Notes: a model not told the origin generated them from the sequence alone. Counted from the first letter of the stretch, positions 40,501-53,581 are shown. The stretch: DNA of 64,000 nt from Lycocorax pyrrhopterus obiensis (GCA_014706295.1 JACSVZ010000008.1:21555659-21619658), one strand, 5' to 3'. Numbers and translations are program-made.

Positions 40501-43500
40501 ACAACTTCACATGACACATCTGCACATTTTGCCTACAGAAGGTATATTCCATTTTTGATTCTCCTACCCATCTCCCAGTTGCAGAAGACCCATTTCATTT
40601 TAAAGGAAGTTTATTCTCCAATAATTATTAAAAACTTCCATTATCCACTGGACTGAAATATAAGGCAAACCATTTTTACTGTTGTACCATTTTCAAGGAC
40701 ACTGAGGAATCTGCAAATACATGGTAGCTCTTGACTGTACTGAAATGTCCTGAAAACAGAAGGCATATTGGAAAAAAAACCAGCATCATCTACGTATCTT
40801 CTTCCTAGTGGCAATAGTGTTTTAGAACAAATAGAATTGCCAGAGCATATCTACGACGTAGACCAAGTGGTACTAGCATAAACCTGAATGTGTTACAATA
40901 TAGGATTAGAAGATAATTACAAAAAGCAACTGGTTACCAGTTCCTGCTTATAGTGTCTGAGTTATCTTATTTTTGCTGATCGTTTGACTTATATTAAAGT
41001 ATCCCTGAGCTTAACGCTAAGTGGAAAAGATAACCTATTATAGTTTTTAAAATGAAAATAGAGAATAGTGCCCTAGTCTCTTTAAATTTGCCTTTTTTTT
41101 TTCTTTTTAAGTGCTAACAAATGGGATAAGATATTTTCAGGCATACACATATTGTTAGCCAAAATAAATACAGACTTCAGTGCAGCGATTTCACCGGGAT
41201 TATACAATGGTAAATCAGGCCCAAATAGTACAGCAGTAGGTTTTCTGAGTATTTACTGCAGACAGTTAGTTATGTATAGATTCTAACATTCACTGCTACT
41301 TTTCAACTATGTCTAGAGTGATGTTCCACACATTAGTGAATTCCCAAGAACCAAGACACTGAGAAGCACTGTAGCAAAAGGTACCCAGTGAGTCTGATTC
41401 TCTTTGAAAGTTCCTTGCTTACAGAAATTCTAGCAGCTGCACTGTGGAGGAAAACTTAATGCTGAAGCTGGACACCGCCATTTGATTTTATTTGTTGTTT
41501 GACAGAATTAAACTAAACTCTAAGGGTAAGATGCACTTCATTTAAGTACACTACATACATTCTGACACATACTCCCGTTAGACATTTGTTTACTACAGAC
41601 TTCACTAAAATCAGACATGAAATTTTTGAAAAGTAAGGATTAAAATATAGATGCCAAATCAGTCAAGTACTCTGAAAGTCCAGAAGACTGAAAACCATAG
41701 TTCTGGTGAACAGGAGCTATTACAATAGTTTGCAATACATATTTAATTCTATTCTATGTGGAAATTAGGAATTTATACATTTAAATGATCAGTACCACTT
41801 AAATAGTATATTTGATATTCTGTGGCATTTCTGTAGATGACTGCTATCATCAGAAGTGCAGCAATAAAGGCTGAAGAAACACAACATAGCTGTAAATAAC
41901 TCTTCAGTTCAATGACTCTGATAATTATATGCAACTTTGCTAGACTATATTTAGTAAGAGTTTTGAATCTGTTAAGACACTTTGCACAGTACTGATCAAA
42001 CGGAGCTCATGAAATACAGGCCACTTTCTGCAATAAAATGTCACAGAAATGCAATTTTTTTCTTTAAGTGTCAAGTCCTAAGATTACTCTCTTTCTTCTA
42101 AAGTAGCAGCATATGCTGGTCAGTGAAGCATACATTACACAGCTGTTACATCTACTGTATGACCTGTACATATTGAATCAGACATTGTGGTTTTCAATTC
42201 TGGTTCATCAGAGTTCTGGTCTGAAGGGCTTTAACCTACATTTAGGAGAAGAACACAATTCAATATTATCTTATCTATCCAAATTCATAGCCTATGGCCT
42301 GTTTTGATCTAAAAGAATTGGCCAATTTCTTTTTCCCTCTTGTTTTTCTTCTTAGCAGTAATGCAGTGTGTATGAGAAAAATTCAGCACAAGGACTAATG
42401 GCAGAAAAGCTCCAGGACTGCAGTTTGATATTGTATAAATATGTATTCCCATGCACACAGAGAGGATGTGGACTTTTTAACAACCATCATCACTCCTGTT
42501 CTCAGGTTTGCACATTTGCATTCTTGGTACACTAAGAAAAAGAACTATTTCTACATATAATAACAAATCTAATGTAGCTTAGTGAATACATAAATCCAAG
42601 TGTGGTACTCTAAGACCTAAACCATCAAGATGTCTCAAAAGTTCAGATAATTTTTTTTCCAAAAAAAGGAACCAGTTTCCTATATTGACCATCTTCTGGA
42701 TGCAGTCTGTCGTTGAGGAAATCCATAAGGCATAGAAGGTGCATATAAGAGATATGTACCACTGCATTTCTATTTCTCTATATATTTCTCTCCCAAAGCT
42801 TCCAGCCTAGGAGACTCCTACCAGAGGTAAGAAACAAGTTGAAATGGAATTCTGAACCGACCCTTTGCAGCTTTTCTTATATCCCTAAATTCAACACTTT
42901 TCACTAGCATTTGAAACAACATTAGATTCAAGATTCTTACTGAAGTACTGAATATTTCTACCTATTTTAAGTACAATTGTAACTTCTGATTAGTATTGTT
43001 TTAAATTACATTTTAGTCACTCATTGATGCCAAGAGAAGAAAGCAGTAAAAGGCCTGGATGACGAGTCATTTAAACCCATTTGTTTTTCTCAAATTCATT
43101 AAAGAAATCCCTCTTTATTTCATCATGAGGTTTTCCCAGAAACTAAAGAAAGCTGTGTATCAGTTTCATTCACTAAAACAAGATTATGAAGCCAATTAAC
43201 TTCACGAAGAATGGCTGTCCCTGTATGAAGTCAAACAATGAATATCTGTGTAGAACTCCTTTCTCTGTAAAGCGGAACTTAAGTGCTTCATTACAAACAA
43301 ATCTGGCATTAAAAATAGGAAGTTCCTTCACTGATGATTTGGAAACTCAATTAACACCTGTAAGTTCCTTCACTTTCTGGGATATTATGACAGTACAATA
43401 ACAATAATTTAGAATAATCTACTACCTCTTATGTAGAACTATGGAAGTTTAAAAATGGGATTCTTATAACTCACAGTCAGGAAATTATGGTATGGTCTCA

Positions 43501-44000
43501 TCTGTACTGTATTCAATTACAGTTCAACAAATTTACAAGCTTTCCTTGATATATTTGATATATATTATGCCAACCATACATAAATCAATAATGCAGAAAG
43601 AGCTCACAGCATAAACACACATCAGCATATCAATATTAATTTAGCTAAAAAATAAATTTTTCATTGAGATGGGCTCAAGAAATACCATGCACATCTTTGT
43701 GAGATGCCGACTGGGACAGTAATCACGCACTTCTAGATCATATTTTCAAAGTGTAGCACGTGACATTCAGTCTAAAACGACAGACAAGAATGAATCATTA
43801 CAGTCACAGGCAACTCTCCCAGTATCACAAGTCTTGTCAAAGTTTTTTGTGTTAGAAAAACCCAAGTAAACAACTCTCTCCTCCTCCTCTCACCACCAAA
43901 ATCTCTCCCTCTTCCCACACACTCCAACACTAGATGTTAGAGAAGAGAATGATCATAAGAACTGTAAACTCAGGAAATTGATTCTACAAAGTTCACTGTT

Positions 44001-44022
44001 CCCTGCCCCCCCCCTGCCCCCC
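44001..44022. repeat. C-tract cluster with G-quadruplex potential on the minus strand
   Basis: CCC-TG-C9-TG-C6 on the plus strand. The minus, sense strand therefore reads G6-CA-G9-CA-G3, which satisfies the four-tract quadruplex pattern because the nine-G run can supply two tracts. It would be present in the nascent transcript. Confidence 0.85.
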
Positions 44023-44210
44023 ACTCTCTTCTACTTAATTTTCCCTCTGTATTATTTTTAGGAGACATTTCCAAAGTTCAGAAGATAGATTAAACTCAAA
44101 TAGCTTGCAGGCACCATAAACACATACTATTACCTGTCCATGTGCACTATCCTTCCAGAACAACTGTTGCTAACCCCCATACACACAGAACACAGGATTC
44201 TAGTCCTCAA

Positions 44211-44822
44211 AACCATGAAACTTAGAAACATGGAATTGATAACTTTGGAAAAGGCCTCTAAAATAACCAAGTCCAACAGTTAAACCAGCACTGCCATGTT
44301 CACTGCTAAACCATTTCCCCTATGTCATGTCCACGTCTGTTTTGAGCTCTTTTTGAATGTCTTGAACAGATTTTTTGAGTCATTTGAGTGACTTCACTTC
44401 CCTGTTCCAACGCCTAACAACCATGTTTCCATGAGGAAACTTTTCCTAATATCTAATCTAAACCTCCCCTGCTGCAACTTGAAGCCATTTCCTCTTGTTC
44501 TCTCACTTGTTTCCTGCGAGAAAAGACTGAACCCCACCTGACTACAGTCTTCTTTCAAGTGTTGTAAGGCAATAAGGTCGTCCCAAGCCCCCTTTTCTCC
44601 AGGCTAAACAATCCCAGCTCCCTCAGCTGCTCCTCACAGGACTTGTGCTCCAGACCCTTCACCAGCTCCGTTGCCCTTCTCTGGACACGCTCCAGCCCCT
44701 CAGTGTCCTTCTTGAAGTGAGGGGCCCAAAACTGAACACTGAGGCCTCACCAGTGACAAGTACAGCAGGACAATCCCTGCTCTACTCCTGCTGGCTGCAC
44801 TGTTTTTGATAACAGGCAGGTA
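44211..44822 (-). mobile_element. CR1 retrotransposon, about 610-bp 3' fragment
   Basis: CR1 in reverse orientation. Recognisable stretches include TTTCCTCTTGTTCTCTCACT, TTTTCTCCAGGCTAAACAAT, CCCAGCTCCCTCAGCTGCTC, CTTCTCTGGACACGCTCCAG and GGGGCCCAAAACTGAACAC. It is the longest element in the window, 5'-truncated, with the 3' end at the low coordinate. No intact reverse transcriptase frame remains. Confidence 0.95.
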
Positions 44823-44844
44823 CAATTCCATAATAAAGTTATTT

Positions 44845-45105
44845 CACAGATGCACAAAACATGCTGAGTTCGAAGGGACTCACAAGGATCATCCAGTCCA
44901 ACTCTGAGCCCTTTATAGGACACCCCAAGAGTCACCCCATGTGCCTGAGAGCATTGTCCAAACACTTCCTGAACTCTCTCAGGCTAGGTGCTTCTCCCTG
45001 GGGAGCCTGTTCCAGTGCCCAAACACCCTCTGGGTGAAGAACCTTTTTCTTAATATCCACCTTAAACTTCCCCTGACGCAGCTTCAGGCCATTCCCTCAG
45101 GTCAT
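44845..45105 (-). mobile_element. Second CR1 3' fragment, different subtype
   Basis: Starts about 22 bp after the previous copy, in the same orientation. Typical stretches are AAGGATCATCCAGTCCAACT, GGACACCCCAAGAGTCACCC, TTGTCCAAACACTTCCTGAA, GGGGAGCCTGTTCCAGTGCC and CACCCTCTGGGTGAAGAACC, ending at TTCAGGCCATTCCCTCAGGT. Its sequence differs from the first copy over the shared 3' region, so it is a separate insertion of another CR1 subfamily rather than a continuation. Confidence 0.93.
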
Positions 45106-45850
45106 TTGTATAAACACAGGTGTATGTGCATGTATGCTCATAGATGAGTACAAGTTTTTCATTCTTTTCATACAGTAGAAAATGCCAGAATTTTACACTG
45201 GTTTTTAAAACAACATAAAAATTAATTCTTATAGATGAAACAATCTATTTATGTTTAGTGAATATTACTTTAATATATCAACAACAAGATTTTTCACTTC
45301 ACAGAATTTTATGTCTATTTTTAGAAACAAGTCAGACTATGCAAAGTACTCCTGAATTCATACTGACACAGAACATCTCACAAGTTCTACAAAGTGGTAA
45401 CAGTCAATTAAATAAGGAAATATCAAATCCTTCAACCCCAAAAAGAAATGTTAGAGATTTCTACTAGAATGTATTTTTTTTGGCAGTAAAAAAGAAATCA
45501 GGAGTGAACTCCTACTCCCAGCTAAGCCCACCAAAACCACAGAAATACACTGCCCAATTAAATAATTTCTTCATAAACAGCAAACAACAAGGCAATACTG
45601 GCAGAAATATTTTAACTGAAATTTCAGTTCCTGTGTCACAAAGACAGTTCTGAAACATTTTAGGCCTTTCATGAATCAACTCACTGGTATACTCATCTTC
45701 ATAAGTCGCTTTAGAAGAGGTATTCTACATAATTGCACCCCTAGGTCTACACTGCGCACAGAGGTAACACACCCACTTCCTGGGCTGGAAACTTGCATTC
45801 CAGTGCTGACTTCCACTACACACCCAGTAATGACTACCTGTCTGGAGATA

Positions 45851-45855
45851 CACAT

Positions 45856-45899
<44 letters not shown>
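45851..45899. repeat. (CA)n/(TA)n compound microsatellite
   Basis: CA-rich lead-in at 45851-45865, then an uninterrupted AT dinucleotide run of 34 bp at 45866-45899. The alternating TA tract is self-complementary and probably length-polymorphic. Overlapping frames encoding Tyr-Ile repeats are artefacts of the repeat. Confidence 0.95.
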
Positions 45900-45902
<3 letters not shown>

Positions 45903-46324
45903 CTTCGGAAAGTTCCTACAACGTAGCAATTATAGTGCCCTAACTACTACACAGAAGATCACACAGATTATTTCCTCCATGTACATAAAACCATAACCCA
46001 CACAAAAATCTTTGATACGTGACCTCATATACTGCTGCATTTTCCTGAAGTGAAGTTCCAGCCAATGTGGTCACTTTCAAAAGGAGAAACGCTCTACCCT
46101 TCCGTGAGCAGCTCTATACCACGTGCAGGGTTTGGCTCCTCCAAAGCAGCCTCCCCACTTGTGTGCTATTAACCATTTCCTCAGATTAATCACATACAGC
46201 TGAAGACTAAAAAGTCAGGAAACAATCAACAATTTCTAGGAGAAGAACCCACATTCATAAAAAAATTCCAGCCATATCACCTCCTAATAATCAAAGAAAT
46301 CTATTTTAGTGAACTCTTTGTTAC

Positions 46325-46366
46325 CACCAGTCTATTTGTGATCCAACATAAGCCAACAAACCAACA
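46325..46366 (-). other. Candidate cryptic 42-nt exon
   Basis: On the sense strand a roughly 60-nt pyrimidine tract is followed directly by TTTTCAG, ending at 46367. This is an unusually strong acceptor. Forty-two nucleotides later there is a GTAACA donor (46324-46319). The 14 codons between are open in phase 0 (C-W-F-V-G-L-C-W-I-T-N-R-L-V), matching the phase-0 donor of the 53366 exon. The sequence does not resemble known ADGRA protein, so this may be only a by-product of the polypyrimidine repeat. Confidence 0.2.
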
Positions 46367-46367
46367 C

Positions 46368-46428
46368 TGAAAAGAGAAAAAAAAAAGTAAAAAGAAAGAA
46401 GAAGAAAGAAAAAAGAAAGAAAAACTAA
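46368..46428. repeat. Polypurine (A/G) low-complexity tract
   Basis: About 60 nt of almost pure A and G on the plus strand, with only two or three pyrimidine interruptions. The sense strand is polypyrimidine. It could form triplex structures or act as a splice-acceptor tract. Confidence 0.85.
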
Positions 46429-49400
46429 AACCTTCTAAATGCACTTTCCCAGTTACTAAAATTACTGATTTAGAAATTGGAAATGCCTTCTCTAAAATAG
46501 GCAACAATCAATTACCTAAGCAACCATGTAGTGAAAAAGATTTTGAGAAACAATCTGTAATTATTGGATGCTGATGTATGTTCTGTTATGTGGCATCAAT
46601 CATTCTCTGAGAAAATAAAATAAAAATTTAAAAGAAGAGTCTAGAAAAGAATAGTTGAAAATACTTAACTTACACAGGGAGTTCTATAAAAATGTTAAAC
46701 GTTTATTGTTTATACCAGAAGAAAATTATGGGTATTTTATTTTATATAATGAGAAAATTGGGGTTTAAGTCCTCAAAAATCAATGCAGCTGGGACTTGCA
46801 CTTGTACTCAGTATTGCAGTTGGTCATTACTACCTCTGCACCATCAAGTTAACTTAAAATATGTTCCAACAACTGATGTTCTGTGTTATTAACTGTTATG
46901 GTGTCAATGGGTTTTTGTTATGTGGTTTATCTTAATTAGTGTACAAACTATTATTTAACAGCAGAATGCACATGAAGGAGTCTGATAGTTTATAACAAGG
47001 AAACTAATCTTATAATGCCCTTTGGGAAATCCCAAAGAGAACTTTTCTGTAACAAGAGCAATGGTGCTGAAAATCAGAGGACTGTTTTTCACTCAGCCAT
47101 TGTGGATTAGAGAGTGGCAGCACATCTCTCAGATATATATTGACAGCATGTATAAAATCAGTATGATTCATGTGTTTAGGAACAGAAGTTTGTTTCGCAG
47201 GAAAGCAAATCTGAGTTCAAATAATGGAATTTTACATCAAATACAAGTTGTTAATTCTCCCAGTTCCTTTGTCCTTGTATTTTTTCTCTTCAAGCTACTA
47301 ATATTTCTTTTCACTTCTCCAGACATACAAGTTTGGACTTCAAACTGTACATAGCATTAAGGGAGAATTCCTGAACGGCTAGATGAATTTAAGTTTTAAA
47401 CAAAATACATGTTTCTGAATCATCAATGAAATTTATAAAACACATAGATGGCTGTTTTTATTTGCAGAATAAGCTTTTTTTCTGCTAAAAGATAAATGGC
47501 AAAGGACATTAAAAAAAAACCCAAACCCAAAAGGGCATGAGTTTGTAATTACACATTGTGAAGTTCCTTCTAAGCACCTGTGAAACAGAAAGAAGGGTTA
47601 CATTTTTCCCACTTTCAAAAAACATAATGCACATTAATTTTTATATGTTAAAACATCTGATAAACCCATATAAGAATTGCAGGAACACTTGTGTATACCT
47701 AAGATTATTGACATTTTTCACACAGGCATTAATAGTATTTTGACACCGTTTAATTCTTCTCAATCTTTAGAAAGACCTGTATGTGCAGGATGACCATCCA
47801 CATTATAAAAGGCCACAGAAGCATGTACAGAGAAAAGAAAAAAGAAGGTATATTGAACACAGAACATCAAACTATAAATGTTGCAGGTGTCACAGTAGGC
47901 ATAAATACGTAAAGTCATTAATTTAGAAGGAATAGGAGTAAGGGCTATCAATATAAAAAATATGATTTGAGCATACTGGAAAGAGAGCCTCAGTTTGTCT
48001 TGTCTGGTTTTGATTTTGAAATTAAACCCTCTAATTACCTCAACGACAGACATTTCATCTTTTTCCATAGCTCATACTCAGTATATAATCTGAACCCACC
48101 TGCAAGCAAATTAATGCCTCCACAGAAAGTTTATATACTAGTTTATATATCATATTGCTAAATGTTTTCACTTATTTTTAATTTTATTTTAAAACAAGGA
48201 TTCCATGTCTGTAATAAGAGAGACACCATCAGCTAGTTTTCAATACCTCTTAGACCTTATGTCTAAGAATAAGGATGAATATAAAAGATCCTTTTTTAAA
48301 TGCAAAAACTAGAATGAAGGTGATTATTTCGAATATTGAATAAATAGATATTATATGTCTAGATACATTCTAAATCACTGTAAAAACCACTAGAGGATTA
48401 AATTAAAACTATATATAAAAGATTTTTTAAAAAGTAGAATAACTGCAAAAGAATGAAGCAGGTAAAATACAACAAACTTTAAAATGCCTCCATCACATTA
48501 AGATATACCTTTGTGACAGTACCCACCCACTTACAGAGAAAGGAGAAACAGTCCCAAATTAGTTACTACAAAATCAATTTATAAATTTACACCCAAGCAA
48601 GCTTTCTTGTAAGTTACCAGGAAAAATTATCAAATAATATCATTATCCAAGAGAGGAAGAGCAAAATGCTTTGGGCACTAAGACATGGAAATAAAATTGA
48701 GAAAAGAGAAAAATGGGCAAAATTTTTACAGACATACTCAAAGCTCACCACAGTTGATGAGGAAAGTGCTGCAATACTCTCTAAGAAGCAATGTGTGCTG
48801 GGAAATCAGAGGCAATCACAATGGAAATGATGATGCCAACATAATTCATGCTATGTTTATGATGTCTATCAACCTAGTAGTTATTACATGCTAGAAAAAA
48901 ATACAAAATTACCCTAACAATATACTGTGACATACTGTGGTATAACAGTATTTTGTTGACTATGTTGGATAGTATTTTCTTAATATGATGCATGTGGTTA
49001 TTGACTATTTCAACACGAATGTTCTCAATAGAAGATTGAAAAGTATTTGTTTTTAATGTAGTATGGAATGAAAGAATATCTGGAGTGGGGAACATTTAGT
49101 CTGAGAGACTGAACCAGAAAAATCATTAATAGCTATCTTCTGTGCAAGGATATTCATTTTGTATTACATTTTTCACAAATCCTGTACGTTATTTGAATTC
49201 TGAATTTCCTGAGTTCATCTTTATGTATTGAAAAAATTCTGTACACGTGCATCCTGAAACTGGGAAAATGTATCCTAAAATGGATGTGCAACCTAATGAT
49301 ATCAGCAACAATAATTTTCCCCTTACCAATTCCTCTCTGGATTTTTAATTCTGTGCTTTACCCAACTCTCTTGTCACTTGGTGGAAATCTTTAAGTTCTT

Positions 49401-52400
49401 TTCTCCATTCCTGGTAACTTTTACCTATGAATTTATCATTATGTATGCATTACATCTATGGTCTGACAATCACCATTTATTTTATGCAAGACAAAACCTT
49501 TTCTTGCACAGATTGTACATTTCCCAGTACGTATCTGAGACAAGAATATTTCTAAAATTGTGTAATGTCTCAACATGGTATATGCAAGTAATCACAGGAC
49601 TTTGTCAAAGCACTTCAGAATTTGTTTTTGTGGTTAGCATGGCACCAATTTAACTTTTAACATTTTATCACATGGACACTACCTGTAATACAACCTGACA
49701 AATCAAAAGGTCAGTCTGGCTCAGGGCATAGAAGAAATAAATAGAATTGAAAAGTTGAATGGAATGCGTGGAGAATAATATGAGGAATTCAAAAGTCAGG
49801 GATTACATGTGAAATACACATTACTGAAATTTCAAAACCTCACTTCCAATTCATTTGTGTGTCAGGAGAATAATTAAAGATAGAGACAGACTTCTCATTT
49901 GAGAAGCATTTTCAATGAAGCTGAAACTATAAATTATGTTAAGAAAATACTTTCCCTAAAGCTGAAGCACAAATACCAAACTTACCCATGAACTGCACAT
50001 TTCGTTACCATAATACAGGAAGTTTAAAGGTTCATTCTATACAGAAGGACTTTACTGAGTCAGAGGGTGGGTTACCTGTCTAAGTGATTATCTTTGCACA
50101 CTGGAGATATTTTGCAGAATCAGGTTGGAACAGAGATTAGGTTCCAAGTATGCTTCAGGTCTGATATCAAATGAGAACCAGACACTGGATCACAGTGTAT
50201 GGCACTAAAATTTCACAAACTATTCTTACATTTTCCAAGTTCAGATGCTACAACAGCCTGGTTGGTGTGTGATTATCACATCATTACTGTGATATCCTTA
50301 GACCACAGACAGTTCATGGGACAGAATTGTGCCTCAGGAGCATTCCTGTGATAGGATATCAGTCTGGAGACCCAGGGTGGGCGGATCCCATTACAGCTAC
50401 TTTAATGGATCATTAAAGGAAAATGAGGAAAACAACCAGTGTGTCAAAATACTGTATCAAAAACTCGGAATATATATCTGAGCCTTTTTTTTTTCCCCAC
50501 CCAGCAGAGTCCAGTCAGGCAGCAAAAGCCCCCCATTAACAGCAAAAATGGGATCTAAGAGAAGGCATTTGGGTCTAAGTCCTACCAGACAAAACTTCTG
50601 ATCTGCAACAGTGATAAAACATTCTTTTCAAACTTGCAGCTGGCTACAGAGTCAGAATTACATTTAAAGATAAAAATTCATGTATCAAACTGCAATAATG
50701 TTTTGATTTAGGGTATCTGAAAACACTGCAAGTTAGTCTATAAAAGACCTACAACACATTTGAACCATAAGTGCATAGAGATATATTTTAACAGCTACCT
50801 CCCAAACTTCTCTGAATGGTGGACCTCTTTCAGTGTCTTTTAAATTATTTAATTTTCAAAGTCTATTATTTTTAACTGTTTTTTACTTATTTATTTAAAT
50901 TTTGATATTTCTAAACCTTTTGGGGGCTTTCTACCTCATAATAACCAGATCAGACTAAGTTATGTACAGAAAACCACTGTCTAAATATGTATCAATTTCC
51001 CACCATTGACAGGAAATATCACTAAGGATAGCTACAAAAGCTTTGATTGTATTCGCAAGAAAGCTACTTCAGACTTCTCCCCTCAACTGCCTACACTTTG
51101 CTTTGTGAGTACTCACTTTTTTAATTGATTAGTGCAATTTCATAACAACAGACAACACATACATTTGTTTTTCTTAGCGAGCAGATGATTTACAATATTA
51201 GAAATGTGAAGAGGGCTACACTGTCTAGCACAAAAAACATATAAACATTCTATTTTAATAAGTTTCTAAAGCAATTTTTCACGTTTTTATTAGAATAAAT
51301 TAAATTTCTGATTACCACTTCTACTGCGTGATTTTAATTAGATGTTTTTTCTTCTTCATTATTAATACTAGAGGAAGACTCTAAGAATAATCTCAGCATC
51401 TAAGATGAAGTTCTAAAGGTCAGATATAACAAAAGAAACAATTCTGACCTCTATCACAAATTCTCTCTTTTCCTAAAGTTTGCATAGCACAATCAAGTAG
51501 GTTTACCTCTGATGAGCAAATATAGAAACAATTTTGCTAGTGGATGATGATAAAGAATCCCATTTTCCGTTATCAGTTACAATTCCACATATCATTCTCT
51601 TTAACTGTGAAGAAATGTAACCAATTTCAGAATGAAATCAGGGAGTGCTTAGCCTAAAACTTTCAGAGAGCAGTGAATGAAAACTTCTTTTCAGGATTAG
51701 GTTAAAGGAATATATCCAGTCTGCTTATTCACATACCACATTTAAAGCCTGAGTACACCTTGGTGTTAAAACCTAAAGCCATGTAACTAACATTTAGCTG
51801 AGTCTATAGTCTCCTGTATTGTGCTGTTACAATCTTTACAAATTCATACACAGGTGAAGGTAGAGATCCACCTAATAAAGTCACTTCAGTCAGAATATAT
51901 ATTACATACGTCAAAATGGCTTTGCATGGCAATAAGCTCACTTTCTCCTGGCTTCTTTGTATAATCAGTAGCATTTCCCTTCTCTATAAAGTCAGGTAGG
52001 TTCAAAGTATACAAGGAAATATTTACTGAGATGATTACAGTGCCATTCGGACTACATTTTAGAAAGGCGCTTCACATAACTGATTTAACTTTACGTATTT
52101 GACACATGCACACTGATAGGAGAGATGAGGAATTTGCAATTATGGTAGCATTTTTACAACAGGAGAGATACACCAGTGCTTGACCATTGAACTATAAAGA
52201 GATTAATTTACTAAAAATGTTGGTACTCAGTTTCTAAAGAAGTACAAAATATTTTGGCGGAGCTAATAAAGAAAACTTTCCCATTCCTGTAATCCCATAT
52301 ATATTTCTATATCAATAATACTATCCCATACATTTCAGAGTGTTACAGGGTTGCTTCTTGAAGAAATCTTGCATCTTTTAGATCTCTGACATTTGGTTTT

Positions 52401-53365
52401 CACCTTACGGATGGCAAACTCATTTCTTTTCAGAGACACCTTTCTTTTCCATATAGATAAGATGTGTTAAAAGTGTTCACAGAAAAAAATGAACTCCATT
52501 AAAGGAAACAAATTCAAACTATTCTTCCATTATTAAGATGATTCCTTTTAGCAGAAGATACTGGGAGCACAAAGTACCATATCACTGACTGCATAGTCCA
52601 TACAGATTAAAATGCACCAAACTTCAATCAAAACACTTTTAAGTTCAATAAACTAGTAATATTGTCCAGAAAAGCATCATTTTGTCACAGTAAATATTTC
52701 AAGAAATAAGCCTATTAAACTGAGATTCAGTTGAAGGATAACAAAAATTCAACACTAACACTTAAATTTAATAACATGCTCAGCCAAATACAAAATTCCA
52801 TTTCCTGCTAGATCAAAATTTAATTGTTCCACTTCATTATTTGATAACAAGTGTATTCTATTAAAAGGCTTATTTACTATTTTCTTCAGCTACTACTCAA
52901 AAATCCAGCAAAACACTCTCCCTCAGCATAAAGTCCAGAAGATAGTGTAGTATTATTTATAGAAGTGAATGTAATTTCCCTAAAAAATACATCTCTGCAA
53001 TGTAAAGTGCCGTGAGAGTGCCTCACTAAAACAAGTATCTCCAAATTAATTTAAAGAGATCGTTTACACACAGAAAAGTTTGCAGAACCGGACTCAGAGA
53101 TAGAAAGAACAAGACATTCACTCATCTCTATTCACATCCTGCATTCTGCCTGATTATATTAATGGAATATTCATTAGCACAACAAAATATGCTACACCCA
53201 ATACACCAGTTTAAGCTCACTTCCATGCTGAAATTATTAACCAGTTTACAGTGCTAACAACACATAAAATATGCATTTTACAAATCAGTATTCTGCCTAA
53301 AGGTGCTCCTGAAAACACTAAATAAATAAAATAGATAACTTATATTTATAATCATACTGACTTAC

Positions 53366-53581
53366 CCTGGTAGAAGAATTCACCAAAGAACCATCCAGAT
53401 TGCCAGTGTTGCACTTGAAATTCAAATATAGATCAGGATTGTGATTTGCTTCCCATCTTCCCAAATCAGGAGTCCCTGACTTGTCCGAGTTTGCAGATAT
53501 TTTCTGGTAGGCAGTGCAAGTCATTCCTGTGAAACTGGATGGCTTGATCATGAAGGCTTCCAGAGCAATATTACGAGATAC
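53366..53581 (-). CDS. ADGRA1: Subfamily A adhesion GPCR (ADGRA1-like), internal exon: GAIN domain, part 3
   Basis: 216-nt exon of 72 codons, phase 0 at both ends, with acceptor TTCACAG and the consensus donor GTAAGT. It encodes R-N-I-A-L-E-A-F-M-I-K-P, then F-T-G-M-T-C-T-A-Y-Q, a diverged polar loop (roughly residues 30-54), and finally F-K-C-N-T-G. The R/P-N-x-A-L-E-A, G-x-T-C-T and F-K/R-C-N/T blocks are shared by ADGRA2 and ADGRA3. N-S-S near the end is a glycosylation sequon. The remaining GAIN subdomain B, the GPS, the seven-helix region and the cytoplasmic tail are not recognisable at lower coordinates. This exon therefore appears to be followed by a very long intron. It is the leftmost coding piece I can support. 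Confidence 0.86.

Larger units (their letters stand above)
32909..44210. other. Presumed intron sequence, no gene seen
   Basis: AT-rich intron containing the C-tract at 34547-34564, pyrimidine-rich sequence around 43878-43925 and the C-tract cluster at 44001-44022. Open frames are short and unrecognised. No exon was identified. Confidence 0.45.
45106..53365. other. Presumed intron sequence next to the exon at 53366
   Basis: AT-rich intron following the 53366-53581 exon in transcription order. It holds the (TA)n microsatellite at 45866-45899, a purine tract at 46368-46428 and a candidate cryptic exon beside it (46325-46366). No exon with recognised ADGRA sequence was found. Confidence 0.45.

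Noticed and set aside
45671..45996. Frames with Tyr-Ile repeats
   Set aside because: Produced by the TA/CA microsatellite.
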